From Streptomyces sp. SS1-1 (lineage in GTDB: Bacteria > Actinomycetota > Actinomycetes > Streptomycetales > Streptomycetaceae), in assembly GCF_008973465.1 (NCBI RefSeq), contig NZ_WBXN01000004.1, positions 5,992,501 through 6,056,500 of the forward strand: DNA of 64,000 nucleotides. Reading direction: 5' to 3'. Positions 16,907 through 24,832 of this stretch are shown here, piece by piece (position 1 is the stretch's first letter; every line of letters starts with the position of its first letter). Under the pieces are notes generated by a model. That model did no database searches. It saw only the letters and a list, made by a program, of their open reading frames with translations, and was not told the DNA's origin. The position numbers were made by a program, and so were the translations under genes.

Positions 16907-16983
16907 ACGGACGCCACCCGTCACCGGACGCAAGTCGGCGGTTTACGGGGCGCTTTCCGGGCCACACGGCGTAGGAGGCGCCC

Positions 16984-17310
16984 ATGAATGATTCACAGAA
17001 CACATCCAAGTCATCCAGACGACAGACGGACGGGACCGGCAAGGGACCGACCCCTATGGAGATCCTGCGCGAGGCGCGGGCCCAGCTCGCCGAGCTCACC
17101 GGCATGGAAGCGGAGACCGTGACGTCCTTCGATCGCACGGAGGACGGCTGGACCCTCGAGGTCGAGGTCCTGGAACTGTCCCGCGTCCCCGACACGATGA
17201 GCCTCATGGCGAGCTACCAGGTCGAACTGGACTCCGAGGGGCAGCTCACCGGATACCGGCGTCTGGGCCGGTACGAGCGGGGGCGTTCCGACGCCCGGCG
17301 CGGCCGCTAG
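16984..17310 (+). CDS. gvpO: gas vesicle protein GvpO
   Basis: 108 residues: a polar N-terminal lead (about 1-20) and a GvpO core (about 25-100) with PMEILREARAQLAELTGMEAETVTSFDR, then the beta-rich WTLEVEVLELSRVPDTMSLMASYQVELDSEGQLTGYRRLGRYER. GvpO is an accessory needed for vesicle formation in haloarchaea and actinomycetes. It is the first gene of the ten-gene array. ATG at 16984 follows GGAGG with 6-7 bases spacing. The 77-base gap upstream holds no obvious promoter with known consensus. Confidence 0.93.
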   Translation: MNDSQNTSKSSRRQTDGTGKGPTPMEILREARAQLAELTGMEAETVTSFDRTEDGWTLEVEVLELSRVPDTMSLMASYQVELDSEGQLTGYRRLGRYERGRSDARRGR

Positions 17311-17364
17311 GCCCGCGCCCCCACACCCGGCACACCGTCCCCGAGACAAGGAGGAACGTTCCGC

Positions 17365-17793
17365 ATGACCGTTGTCCCGGCACAGCAGACCGGCGGCGGA
17401 GGCGGCAGCAGCGGCCTCTATGACGTACTTGAGCTTGTTCTGGACAGGGGACTCGTCATCGACGCGTTCATCCGGGTATCCCTGGTCGGCATCGAGATCC
17501 TGAAGATCGACGTGCGTGTCGTCGTGGCCAGCGTCGACACGTACCTGCGCTTCGCCGAGGCGTGCAACCGGCTCGACCTGGAGTCGGGCCCGAACAAGAG
17601 CCCCGGACTGCCGGAGATCGTCGGTGAGGTCACCGAGTCCGGCGCGCGGGGCAAGTCCAAGGGCGCGCTCTCCGGAGCCGCCGAGACCATCTCCGACGCC
17701 TTCAAGCAGGCGCGGGAGGACAGCGACGAGGAGCGCCCGCGGCGCACGCGCAAGTCCACGGCCTCCTCGCGCCGGAAGGAGGAGCAGGAGTGA
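17365..17793 (+). CDS. gvpA: gas vesicle structural protein GvpA
   Basis: 142 residues. The conserved amphipathic core of the vesicle shell is at about residues 12-70: LYDVLELVLDRGLVIDAFIRVSLVGIEILKIDVRVVVASVDTYLRFAEACNRLDL. Identical rows of this fold build the hollow wall. A hydrophilic C-terminal tail of about 70 residues, longer than cyanobacterial GvpA (about 70 aa total), is charged and ends in KSTASSRRKEEQE; such tails are usual in actinomycete homologues. The ATG follows AAGGAGG. The stop codon overlaps the GTG of gvpF (GTGA). Confidence 0.95.
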   Translation: MTVVPAQQTGGGGGSSGLYDVLELVLDRGLVIDAFIRVSLVGIEILKIDVRVVVASVDTYLRFAEACNRLDLESGPNKSPGLPEIVGEVTESGARGKSKGALSGAAETISDAFKQAREDSDEERPRRTRKSTASSRRKEEQE

Positions 17794-18575
17794 GCACGTA
17801 CGTCTACGGCATCACCGCGAGCTCGCACCCCGCCCTCCCCGAGGACATGGGCGGTGTCGGCGACCCGGCGCGCCCCGTGCGCGTCCTGACGCAGGGCCGT
17901 ATCGCCGCCCTCGTCAGCGACGCCCCGGAGGGGCTGCGTCCCAAGCGCCGGGAGCTGCTCGCGCACTCCAACGTGCTCGCCGAGGCGGGCGCCGCGGGGT
18001 GTGTGCTGCCGATGCGGTTCGGCAGCGTCTCGCCCGACGACGACACGGTCCTGTCCGTGCTCGCCGACCGCGCCGACCACTACGCGGAGCGGCTGGCGGC
18101 CCTGGAGGGCAAGGACGAGTACAACGTCAAGGCCAACCACGTGGAGGACGCGGTCCTGCACCGCGTCCTGTCGGAGAACCCCGAGCTGCGGGCCATGACG
18201 GAGGCCAACCGGAAGGCGGGCGGCGGAAGTTACGACGACCGGCTGCGGCTCGGCGAGATGGTCGCCGCGGCCGTCAAGGCGCAGGAGGCCCAGGACGCCA
18301 CCGACGTCCGGCACACGCTGGAGCCGGCCGCCGCCGACGTCAGCGTGGGCGCCGACTCCTCGGGCTGGCTCGCCAACGTGTCGTTCCTGGTCGCCCGCGA
18401 CGAGGCGGACGCGTTCCTGGCCGCCGTGGAGCAGCTGCGCAAGGGCCATCCGCACCTCGAGGTGCGGCTCAACGGCCCGCTGCCGCCGTACAGCTTCGTC
18501 GAGCCGGGTCCGGGCGACTCCGGTCTCGCGGAGACCGCCGGCAGCGGCGCGGCCGGCGAGGTCGCCAGGGAGTGA
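17790..18575 (+). CDS. gvpF: gas vesicle protein GvpF/GvpL family (GvpF)
   Basis: 261 residues, starting with the family signature TYVYGITASSHPALPEDMGG and containing the middle NVLAEAGAAGCVLPMRFGSVSPDDDTVLSVLADRADHYAERLAALEGKDEYNVKA and the C-terminal LNGPLPPYSFVEPG strand. GvpF/L proteins are two-domain assembly factors that contact GvpA and may seed the vesicle. A GTG start overlaps gvpA by four bases. This copy is distinct from the second paralogue at 21005 (GvpL). Confidence 0.93.
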   Translation: MSTYVYGITASSHPALPEDMGGVGDPARPVRVLTQGRIAALVSDAPEGLRPKRRELLAHSNVLAEAGAAGCVLPMRFGSVSPDDDTVLSVLADRADHYAERLAALEGKDEYNVKANHVEDAVLHRVLSENPELRAMTEANRKAGGGSYDDRLRLGEMVAAAVKAQEAQDATDVRHTLEPAAADVSVGADSSGWLANVSFLVARDEADAFLAAVEQLRKGHPHLEVRLNGPLPPYSFVEPGPGDSGLAETAGSGAAGEVARE

Positions 18576-18578
18576 GTC

Positions 18579-18839
18579 ATGGGACTGCTCGGAGAGATCC
18601 TGCTGCTGCCGTTCGCCCCGGCGCGCGGCAGCGGCTGGGTCATCAAGAAGGTGCTGGAGGAGGCCGAGCGCCTCTACTACGACCCCAGTGCCGTGCGCGC
18701 CGAACTGGCGCGGCTGGAGGAGCAGTTGACCGCCGGCGAGATCGACGAGGAGGAGTTCGACCGCCGCGAGGACGAGCTGCTCGACCGGCTCGACACGGGA
18801 ATGCGCGCAGGCTACGGGAACGGTGACAGGACGGCATGA
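18579..18839 (+). CDS. gvpG: gas vesicle protein GvpG
   Basis: 86 residues. Matches GvpG: MGLLGEILLLPFAPARGSGWVIKKVLEEAERLYYDPSAVRAELARLEEQLTAGEIDEEEFDRREDELLDRLD, a short hydrophobic lead and then an amphipathic helix with the L-x-x-x-x-x-x-G-E-I-x-E-E-E-x repeat. GvpG is a small accessory of assembly. It begins three bases after gvpF and overlaps the next gene by four bases (ATGA). Confidence 0.93.
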   Translation: MGLLGEILLLPFAPARGSGWVIKKVLEEAERLYYDPSAVRAELARLEEQLTAGEIDEEEFDRREDELLDRLDTGMRAGYGNGDRTA

Positions 18840-19480
18840 TGAACCGAGTTGGACTGGGCCTCGCGATAGGGGCCGGATACGTCCTAGGACGGACGAAGAA
18901 GGCCAAGATGGCCTTGGCGGTGGGCGGTCTCGTCGCCGGCAAGAAGCTGAACCTCACGCCGAAGGCGCTGGCCGAGCTGGTCACCACGCAACTGGCGGGC
19001 AATCCGCAGTTCAAGGAGCTCGGCGACCAGCTGCGGCAGGATCTGAGCGGGGTCGGCAAGGCCGCCTCAGGGGCTCTCGTCGAGCGGCAGATCGCGGCGC
19101 TCGCCGACCGGCTGCACGGCCGGACCGCAGAGGTGCGCGAACAGCTGGCGGGCGGCGGGTCCGACGACGCGCGTGACGAGGACGCCTACGACGAGGACGA
19201 GGACGAGGCGCCCGAGGACGACGAGCCGCGCGCCGACGACGACGCCGACGACGCCGAGGACTCCGGCGGCGGGGACCGCGAGGAGCGGGCCCCGGCCGGG
19301 AAGGCGGCGAAGAAGGCCCCGGCGAAGAAGACGGCGAAGAAGGCCCCCGCCAAGAAGACGGCGGCCAAGAAGACCGCCCCCGCGAAGAAGACGGCGGCGA
19401 AGAAGACCGGCTCCGCGCGGTCCGCGTCCCGCAGGGCGACGGGCGGCTCGCGACGGTCCCAGGGTGGTGACGGAGCATGA
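18836..19480 (+). CDS. gvpY: gas vesicle cluster protein GvpY, with H1-like basic tail
   Basis: 214 residues. The N-terminus (about 1-100) is a mildly hydrophobic helical domain (VGLGLAIGAGYVLGRTKKAKMALAVGGLVAGKKLNL). Then come an Asp/Glu-rich segment (about 109-145) and a histone-H1/HU-like Lys-Ala-Pro tail (about 157-200) with repeated KKAPAKK and KKTAAKK blocks, ending in Ser/Arg/Gly. The position fits the Streptomyces gvpOAFGYZJLSK order, in which gvpY and gvpZ are actinomycete-specific. Its job is not known. Two consecutive ATGs (18836 and 18839) can serve as start; the first overlaps the gvpG stop. Confidence 0.78.
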   Translation: MMNRVGLGLAIGAGYVLGRTKKAKMALAVGGLVAGKKLNLTPKALAELVTTQLAGNPQFKELGDQLRQDLSGVGKAASGALVERQIAALADRLHGRTAEVREQLAGGGSDDARDEDAYDEDEDEAPEDDEPRADDDADDAEDSGGGDREERAPAGKAAKKAPAKKTAKKAPAKKTAAKKTAPAKKTAAKKTGSARSASRRATGGSRRSQGGDGA

Positions 19481-20682
19481 CCGAGACACTCGGCTCCGCG
19501 GCCGGCGGGGCGGCGAAGAAGCAGCCGCTGTCCGACCTCGCGCACAGCGAGGCCGCCGACCGGCTCAAGAGCGAGGTGCAGGACTACCTCGCCGCCCAGG
19601 CCCAGCGCCTGCTCGCCGGCACCGGCCGCAAGCTCGGCGAGGCCACCGGCAAGCTCAACGACATCGCCGAGGGCAACAGCCCCGGCTTCGCCAAACTGGC
19701 CCTGGACGGCGGCAAGAAGCTCGCCGAGGGCAAGGGCCCCGTCCGCAGCGCGCTGGAGCTCGGCGCGGGCCGCGCCAAGGACAGCGTGGTCGGCGCGTTC
19801 AAGAACCTCGGCAGCAAGGGCGGCAAGGGCAAGGGCAAGAAGGCCGGCAACAAGCCCACCGTCATCATCGAGTACGTCGACGTCGGTGTGCCGCTGCGGA
19901 CCGCCTACGACCAGTGGACCCAGTACCAGGACTTCAGCACCTTCGCGAAGGGCGTCAAGAGCGCGAACCGCGCCGACGACACCACCTCCGACTGGCAGGC
20001 GAAGATCTGGTGGTCCAGCCGCAGCTGGAAGGCGCAGACCACCGAGCAGGTGCCGGACCAGAAGATCTCCTGGAGCTCGGAGGGCGCCAAGGGCACCACC
20101 CGGGGCGTCGTCTCCTTCCACGAGCTCGGCGAGAACCTCACCCGCGTCCTGCTGGTGATCGAGTACTACCCCTCCGGGTTCTTCGAGAAGACCGGCAACA
20201 TCTGGCGCGCCCAGGGCCGCCGGGTCCGGCTCGACCTGAAGAACTACGTCCGCTTCATCACCCTCAAGGGTGAGGCGGAGGACGGCTGGCGCGGTGAGAT
20301 CCGCGACGGCGAGGTCGTCCGCAGCCATGAGGACGCGGTCGAGGAGGAGGAGCAGGAGCGCGAGGACGACGAGGCCCGCGACGAGTCCGAGGGCGAGGGC
20401 GACGAGCCCGAGGCGTACGACGAGGACTCCGAGGACTCCGAGGACGGCGAGCCGGCCGACGAGGAGGAGCCGGAGGCCGAGTACGAGGACCAGCCCGAGG
20501 ACGACGAGGCTCCCGAGGACGACGACGAGCCCGAGGACGCCTACGAGGACGAGGACGAGCCCAAGGACGGCTACGAGGACGAGGAGGAGCCGGAGGCCGA
20601 GTACGACGAGGAGGCCGAGCCGGAGGACGAGGAAGAGTTCGAGGACGAGGAAGAGCCCGCGGCCGGCAGGAGCCGGCGATGA
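19477..20682 (+). CDS. gvpZ: gas vesicle cluster protein GvpZ: SRPBCC domain with acidic tail
   Basis: 401 residues. A helical N-terminal part (about 1-125) is followed by a SRPBCC/polyketide-cyclase-like fold (about 128-275: VIIEYVDVGVPLRTAYDQWTQYQDFSTFAKGV ... YYPSGFFEKTGNIWRAQGRRVRLDLKNYVRF). A C-terminal tail of about 110 residues is almost entirely Asp/Glu with Pro, Tyr and Ala and ends GRSRR. The SRPBCC cavity typically binds a lipid or small hydrophobic ligand; none is known here. ATG overlaps gvpY by four bases. The strongly acidic tail is opposite in charge to the basic tail of neighbouring GvpY. Confidence 0.8.
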   Translation: MTETLGSAAGGAAKKQPLSDLAHSEAADRLKSEVQDYLAAQAQRLLAGTGRKLGEATGKLNDIAEGNSPGFAKLALDGGKKLAEGKGPVRSALELGAGRAKDSVVGAFKNLGSKGGKGKGKKAGNKPTVIIEYVDVGVPLRTAYDQWTQYQDFSTFAKGVKSANRADDTTSDWQAKIWWSSRSWKAQTTEQVPDQKISWSSEGAKGTTRGVVSFHELGENLTRVLLVIEYYPSGFFEKTGNIWRAQGRRVRLDLKNYVRFITLKGEAEDGWRGEIRDGEVVRSHEDAVEEEEQEREDDEARDESEGEGDEPEAYDEDSEDSEDGEPADEEEPEAEYEDQPEDDEAPEDDDEPEDAYEDEDEPKDGYEDEEEPEAEYDEEAEPEDEEEFEDEEEPAAGRSRR

Positions 20683-21008
20683 CCACGCCGAGCCGGCTCC
20701 CCGACCCGTACGGCCAGGGCGGCGGAGCCAACCTCGCGGACATCCTCGAGCGGGTGCTCGACAAGGGTGTGGTGATCGCGGGCGACATCCGGATCAACCT
20801 GCTCGACATCGAGCTGCTCACGATCAAGCTGCGGCTGATCGTCGCCTCCGTCGACAAGGCCAAGGAGATGGGCATCGACTGGTGGGAGGACGACCCCGCG
20901 TTGTCCTCCCGCGCCCGGCACAACGAACTCGCCCGTGAGAACGCCGAGTTGCGTGAGCGACTGGCCCAGCTGGAGCCGGCCAGGCCCCAGCGGGAGGAGG
21001 CCCCATGA
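20679..21008 (+). CDS. gvpJ: gas vesicle minor shell protein GvpJ
   Basis: 109 residues related to GvpA: LADILERVLDKGVVIAGDIRINLLDIELLTIKLRLIVASVDKAKEMGIDWWEDDP. The VVIAGDIRI and WWE features separate GvpJ from GvpA. GvpJ is thought to sit at the vesicle tips or to nucleate the shell. The C-terminal 30 residues form a Glu/Leu-rich amphipathic helix. ATG overlaps the gvpZ stop by four bases. Confidence 0.92.
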   Translation: MTTPSRLPDPYGQGGGANLADILERVLDKGVVIAGDIRINLLDIELLTIKLRLIVASVDKAKEMGIDWWEDDPALSSRARHNELARENAELRERLAQLEPARPQREEAP

Positions 21009-21796
21009 GCGGTCTGCGCTATGTGTACGCCGTCTGCCACCCCTACGAGTCCCCCCTGCAGCGCCAGCTGTCGGGGGTCTCGGGGGCTCCGCCGAAGCGG
21101 CTCACCCACCACGGGCTGGTCGCCGTCGTCAGCACCGTGCCCGAGCACGAGTTCACCGAGGAGGCGCTGCGCGCCAACCTGGAGGACCTCGACTGGCTCA
21201 CGGCGACCGCCCGCGCGCACCAGCAGGTCATCGACGCCCTCACGGCCGTCACCAGCCCGCTGCCGCTGCGCCTGGCGACCGTCTTCCGGGACGACAGCGG
21301 CGTCCGCAGCATGATCGAGGCCCGCGAGGAGGAGCTGCGACGGGTCCTGGACCGGCTGTCGGGCCGGGTGGAGTGGGGCGTGAAGGTGTACGTCGAGAAG
21401 CCGCCCGAGTCCGCCGACGACACCGAGGCCGGCCGGCCCGCCGCGAAGCCCGTGTCGGGGCGCGACTATCTGCGCCGCCGCCGCGACCAGACCCGCGCGC
21501 ACGACGACGTGTGGCAGAGGGCCTCGGAGTTCTCCGACCGGCTGCACGCGACGCTCTCGGCGTTCGCCGAGGACTCCCGGATGCACGCCCCGCAGAACGC
21601 GGCGCTGTCCGGCGCCAGCGGCCAGAACGTGCTCAACGCCGCCTATCTGGTGACCCGCGCCGCCTCGGAGGAGTTCGTGGAGCTGGTGGACCGGGAGAAG
21701 GACGACGTGCCCGGCATCCGGGTCGAACTCACCGGGCCCTGGGCGGCCTACTCCTTCGCCGGGGAGTTCTCCGAGGATCCGGGGGTGCAGTCGTGA
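21005..21796 (+). CDS. gvpL: gas vesicle protein GvpF/GvpL family (GvpL)
   Basis: 263 residues, a second GvpF/L paralogue, starting GLRYVYAVCHPYESPLQRQLSGVSG and carrying the family middle LPLRLATVFRDDSGVRSMIEAREEELRRVLDRLSGRVEWGVKVYVEK and the end VELTGPWAAYSFAGEF. It likely works with GvpF in shell assembly. ATG overlaps gvpJ by four bases and the stop overlaps gvpS by four. Confidence 0.92.
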   Translation: MSGLRYVYAVCHPYESPLQRQLSGVSGAPPKRLTHHGLVAVVSTVPEHEFTEEALRANLEDLDWLTATARAHQQVIDALTAVTSPLPLRLATVFRDDSGVRSMIEAREEELRRVLDRLSGRVEWGVKVYVEKPPESADDTEAGRPAAKPVSGRDYLRRRRDQTRAHDDVWQRASEFSDRLHATLSAFAEDSRMHAPQNAALSGASGQNVLNAAYLVTRAASEEFVELVDREKDDVPGIRVELTGPWAAYSFAGEFSEDPGVQS

Positions 21797-21981
21797 CCGT
21801 CGTCGAACGGCGGGAGATCGCCCTCGTGGACCTGCTCGACCGGCTGCTCGCCGGCGGTGTCGTCGTCAAGGGGGACATCACGCTGCGCATCGCCGACGTC
21901 GACCTCGTCCGCATCGACCTGAACGCGCTGATCAGCTCCGTCAACGAGCAGGTCCCGTCGCCCTGGGGGGACTCGCCATGA
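21793..21981 (+). CDS. gvpS: gas vesicle minor protein GvpS
   Basis: 62 residues. A short GvpA-like core, VTVVERREIALVDLLDRLLAGGVVVKGDITLRIADVDLVRIDLNALISSVNEQVPSPW, matches the GvpS/GvpM type of minor shell protein. The start is GTG at 21793 overlapping the gvpL stop; the frame is open upstream but only as a shadow of gvpL. The ATG of gvpK overlaps its stop by four bases. Confidence 0.9.
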   Translation: MTVVERREIALVDLLDRLLAGGVVVKGDITLRIADVDLVRIDLNALISSVNEQVPSPWGDSP

Positions 21982-22262
21982 CCGAACGACGCAACCGGCT
22001 CGACCTCGAACCCGACACCGTCGAACGCGACCTGGTCAAACTCGTGCTGACCGTCGTGGAGTTGCTGCGCCAGCTCATGGAACGGCAGGCGGTGCGCCGC
22101 TTCGACGAGGGCGGCCTCAGCGAGGAGCAGGAGGAGCGCATCGGCCTGACGCTGATGCTCCTGGAGGACCGCATGGCCGAGCTGCGGGACCGCTACGGAC
22201 TGCGGCCCGAGGACCTCAACCTGGACCTCGGGCCGCTGGGGCCCCTGCTGCCCCGGGAGTGA
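21978..22262 (+). CDS. gvpK: gas vesicle protein GvpK
   Basis: 94 residues with the GvpK signature NRLDLEPDTVERDLVKLVLTVVELLRQLMERQAVRRFDEGGLSEEQEERIGLTLMLLEDRMAELRDRYGL. GvpK is essential for vesicle formation in other organisms. It is last in the array; the next gene runs in the opposite direction 35 bases away. A weak stem (TGAGCC, then GGCTCA 18 bases later) lies between them, too poor to call a terminator. Confidence 0.93.
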   Translation: MTERRNRLDLEPDTVERDLVKLVLTVVELLRQLMERQAVRRFDEGGLSEEQEERIGLTLMLLEDRMAELRDRYGLRPEDLNLDLGPLGPLLPRE

Positions 22263-22297
22263 GCCGTTCCGGGGGTTCCCGCAGGCTCAGGCGGACC

Positions 22298-23131
22298 TCA
22301 GGCGTCCTTCCGGCACAGGATCTCCCCGTGCAGGACGCTGAACCAGCCGTCCTCCTGACGCCCCCACTCCCGCCAGGCCTCCGCGACCTCCCGCAGCTCG
22401 TCCGCCGTCGCGTGGCCGCCCCCGGTGGCGCGGTCCGCGTAGGCGGAGGCCACCGTGCGGTCCGCCCACAGCCCGCTCCACCAGGCCCGCTCCTCGGGCG
22501 TGGCGAACGTCCACGTGCCCGACGTGCAGGTGACGTCCGTGAGCCCGGCGGTCCGCGCCCAGGCCTTCAGCCGGCGCCCGGCGTCGGGCTCGCCGCCGTT
22601 GGCGCGGGCGACCCTGCGGTACAGGTCCAGCCAGGCGTCCATGCCGGCGGACGCCGGGTACCAGGTCATCGCCGCGTAGTCGGAGTCCCGTACCGCGATG
22701 AGGCCGTTCGGCCGGGTGACCCGCCGCATCTCGCGCAGGGCCGCCACCGGGTCGCCCACGTGCTGGAGCACCTGGTGCGCGTGGACCACGCAGAACGTGT
22801 CGTCCGGGAAGTCCAGGGCGTGCACGTCCCCGACCGCGAACTCCACGTTCTGCAGGCCCCGTTCGGCGGCGGTGGCGCGCGCCTGCTCCAGGACGCCCGG
22901 CTCCCGGTCGACCCCGGTGACCTGCCCGTCCGGGACCAGGGCCGCCAGGTCGGCGGTGATCGTGCCCGGGCCGCAGCCGATGTCCAGGATCCGCATGTGC
23001 GGCTTCAGGTGCCCGAGCAGATAGGCCGCCGAGTTGGCGGCCGTGCGCCAGGTGTGCGAGCGCAGGACGGACTCGTGATGTCCATGGGTGTAGACGGCGG
23101 TCTCCCGCGTCCGTGACGGGCTCTCGGGCAT
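22298..23131 (-). CDS. class I SAM-dependent methyltransferase (UbiE/COQ5-like)
   Basis: 277 residues. Motif I is ILDIGCGPGTITADLAALVPDGQVTGVDRE (about residues 45-75), followed by the NVEFAVGDVHALDFPDDTFCVVHAHQVLQHVGDPVAALREMRRVTRPNGLIAVRDSDY motifs typical of UbiE/COQ5 and small-molecule methyltransferases. C-terminal helices with GLWADRTVASAYADRAT probably form the substrate cap; the substrate is unknown. I start at 23131, preceded on the minus strand by GAGGGGACC; in-frame codons further up to 23236 would run through a long perfect inverted repeat (23204-23245) and are rejected. Confidence 0.85.
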   Translation of the reverse strand: MPESPSRTRETAVYTHGHHESVLRSHTWRTAANSAAYLLGHLKPHMRILDIGCGPGTITADLAALVPDGQVTGVDREPGVLEQARATAAERGLQNVEFAVGDVHALDFPDDTFCVVHAHQVLQHVGDPVAALREMRRVTRPNGLIAVRDSDYAAMTWYPASAGMDAWLDLYRRVARANGGEPDAGRRLKAWARTAGLTDVTCTSGTWTFATPEERAWWSGLWADRTVASAYADRATGGGHATADELREVAEAWREWGRQEDGWFSVLHGEILCRKDA

Positions 23132-23203
23132 GGCTGGTCCCCTCGTGTCGGCGTACCGGGGCGGCGCACCGCCGCGCCGGTCGGTACGCGTCACCGTACG
23201 CCG

Positions 23204-23245
23204 TCGTCCCGCATGGTGATATCCATGTATCACCATGCGGGACGA
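23204..23245. repeat. 18-bp perfect inverted repeat with 6-base loop
   Basis: Arms 23204-23221 and 23228-23245 are perfect complements (TCGTCCCGCATGGTGATA and its reverse complement) with the loop TCCATG at 23222-23227. It sits between the end of the PAP2-kinase gene (23267) and the start of the methyltransferase (23131), both on the minus strand. It could be a factor-independent terminator without a T-tract, or a regulator operator of dyad type ahead of the methyltransferase. The inner ATGGTGATA/TATCACCAT part is unusually AT-rich for this genome, which favours an operator. Confidence 0.75.
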
Positions 23246-23266
23246 GGGGTGATCGGCGGAGGGGGT

Positions 23267-24760
23267 TCAGGATCCCGGCAGCGGGCGGTACACCGTCAGC
23301 GCCTCCGGCAGCTTCTCCAGCGTCAGCTCGCCCTCCACCTCGGTGACTTCACCGTCGTACGCCAGCAGCGTGCCCGGCTCCAGACCGGACAGCCGCAGCC
23401 GGCCGACCTGGACGGCCGCGTGGACCGGGGAGCGGCTCAGCGGGCCGGCGACGGCGGCGGCGAGCAGCCGCAGCGCCGGACGGCGTCCGCCGTGCACGAC
23501 CCGGACATCGAGGACGCCGTCGGCCAGGTCCACGCGGCGCGCCGGCGCGAGGCCCACCCGGTGGTACGTGCCGTTCCCGGCGAACAGCAGCCACAGCGGG
23601 TGAGCACCGCCCGCCGCCCGCGCCCGCAGCGGGTGCCGGTCCCGGCGCAGCACACGGGCCGCCGCGAGCACCCCGGCGGGCCAGTCGCCGACCGCGGGCG
23701 CGAACCGGTCCCGCTCCCGCACCAGTTCCGGGTACACGCCCAGGCTGCACGTGTTGAGGAACACCCCCTGCCGCCCCGGCGTCCGGAACCGTCCCACGTC
23801 CACCCGCACCGCCTCGCCGCGCAGCACGGCCCGGCCCAGATCGGCCTCGTCCTCCACGCCCAGGTCCAGCGCGAAGTGGTTCAGGGTGCCGCCGGGCAGC
23901 ACCGCCAGCGGCAGTCCGTGCCGCAGCGCCACCTCGGCCGCCGCGTTCACCGACCCGTCGCCCCCGCACACCCCGAGCACCCGGGCGTGCCCGGCGGCCC
24001 GCTCCAACTCGGCGCCCAGGTCGCGCGGTTCGCACTCCACGACCTCGGCGCGCGGCAGCAGGTCCAGCAGCGCGCGCGCCCGGTCCGGGGTGCCCGAGCC
24101 CTTGTTGACGACCATCACCAGGCCGTCCCCCTCCACCAGCGCGGGCACGTCCGCGCGCGGCCGGGCCGGCGGGACGCGCGGCTCACGGGCCGGCACCAGC
24201 CCCCGTACGGCGAACGCGGCGCCCGCCCCGAACGCCGCGCCCACCAGCACGTCGCTCGGGAAGTGCACGCCCGTGTAGACCCGGGACAACGCCACCGACC
24301 AGGCCACCGGCGCCACGGCCAGACCCCACTTCGGCGACTCCAGGGCGACCCCCGTCGCGAACGCCGCCGCCGACGCCGCGTGGCCCGACGGGAACGACGT
24401 GGTGATCGGCTGCCGCTTCAGCCGCCGCACCCGCGGCACCGCGTCCAGCTTCGGCCTGGGCCGGCGCACCGACCGCTTGCCGAGCGTGTTGATGGTCAGC
24501 GACGCCAGTCCCAGCGAGGCGAGTCCGCGCGCCGCGGCCCGGCGGCCCCGGGGCGAACGGGAGGCGGCGAGGGCGGCGGCCGCCGCGAACCACAGCACCC
24601 CGTGGTTGGCGCTCCGGCTCAGTCTCGGCAGGACGGGCTCGGCGAACGGCCAGTTCCGCTCGGCCGCGAACTCGAACAGCCGGGAGTCGAGCGCGAGGAA
24701 CCGGTCGCGCAGCGCGTGCCGGCCGGGCAGGGGGACGGTGAGGTCGACGTCTGGCTTCAT
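23267..24760 (-). CDS. PAP2 phosphatase - diacylglycerol/sphingosine-kinase fusion protein
   Basis: 497 residues. The N-terminal half (about 1-200) is a membrane PAP2/phosphatidic-acid phosphatase with all three motifs: K-x6-RP in KRSVRRPRP, FPSGHAASAAAF and SRVYTGVHFPSDVLVG. The C-terminal half (about 215-495) is a DAGK-catalytic domain with GGDGSVNAAAEVALRHGLPLAVLPGGTLNHFALDLGV (nucleotide-binding GGDG) and a late YDGEV-type strand. Such fusions in actinomycetes could interconvert phosphatidate, diacylglycerol or undecaprenyl/polyprenyl phosphates; the direction and substrate are not known. The start is ATG at 24760, which opens a much longer frame antisense to the ABC-F gene. It is divergent from the histidine phosphatase gene. 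Confidence 0.9.
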   Translation of the reverse strand: MKPDVDLTVPLPGRHALRDRFLALDSRLFEFAAERNWPFAEPVLPRLSRSANHGVLWFAAAAALAASRSPRGRRAAARGLASLGLASLTINTLGKRSVRRPRPKLDAVPRVRRLKRQPITTSFPSGHAASAAAFATGVALESPKWGLAVAPVAWSVALSRVYTGVHFPSDVLVGAAFGAGAAFAVRGLVPAREPRVPPARPRADVPALVEGDGLVMVVNKGSGTPDRARALLDLLPRAEVVECEPRDLGAELERAAGHARVLGVCGGDGSVNAAAEVALRHGLPLAVLPGGTLNHFALDLGVEDEADLGRAVLRGEAVRVDVGRFRTPGRQGVFLNTCSLGVYPELVRERDRFAPAVGDWPAGVLAAARVLRRDRHPLRARAAGGAHPLWLLFAGNGTYHRVGLAPARRVDLADGVLDVRVVHGGRRPALRLLAAAVAGPLSRSPVHAAVQVGRLRLSGLEPGTLLAYDGEVTEVEGELTLEKLPEALTVYRPLPGS

Positions 24761-24774
24761 ACAGCCCTGGGTAC
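24749..24774 (+). promoter_or_regulatory. candidate sigma-B-like promoter for the histidine phosphatase
   Basis: GTCT at 24749-24752, 16 bases, then GGGTAC at 24769-24774, agreeing with GNNT-N14/16-GGGTAY. The core is the palindrome GGGTACCC (24769-24776) in the divergent gap; the minus-strand reading has no good -35 (GACA at best). The upstream element overlaps the start of the divergent gene. Confidence 0.4.
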
Positions 24775-24832
24775 CCTGAACCGGCCCCAGGCTGTCCGGC
24801 CCACGCGGAGCGACACACGAAGGAACCCGTCC

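Noticed and set aside
22263..22297. Terminator after gvpK
   Set aside because: The only stem is six pairs with an 18-base loop, too weak to report.
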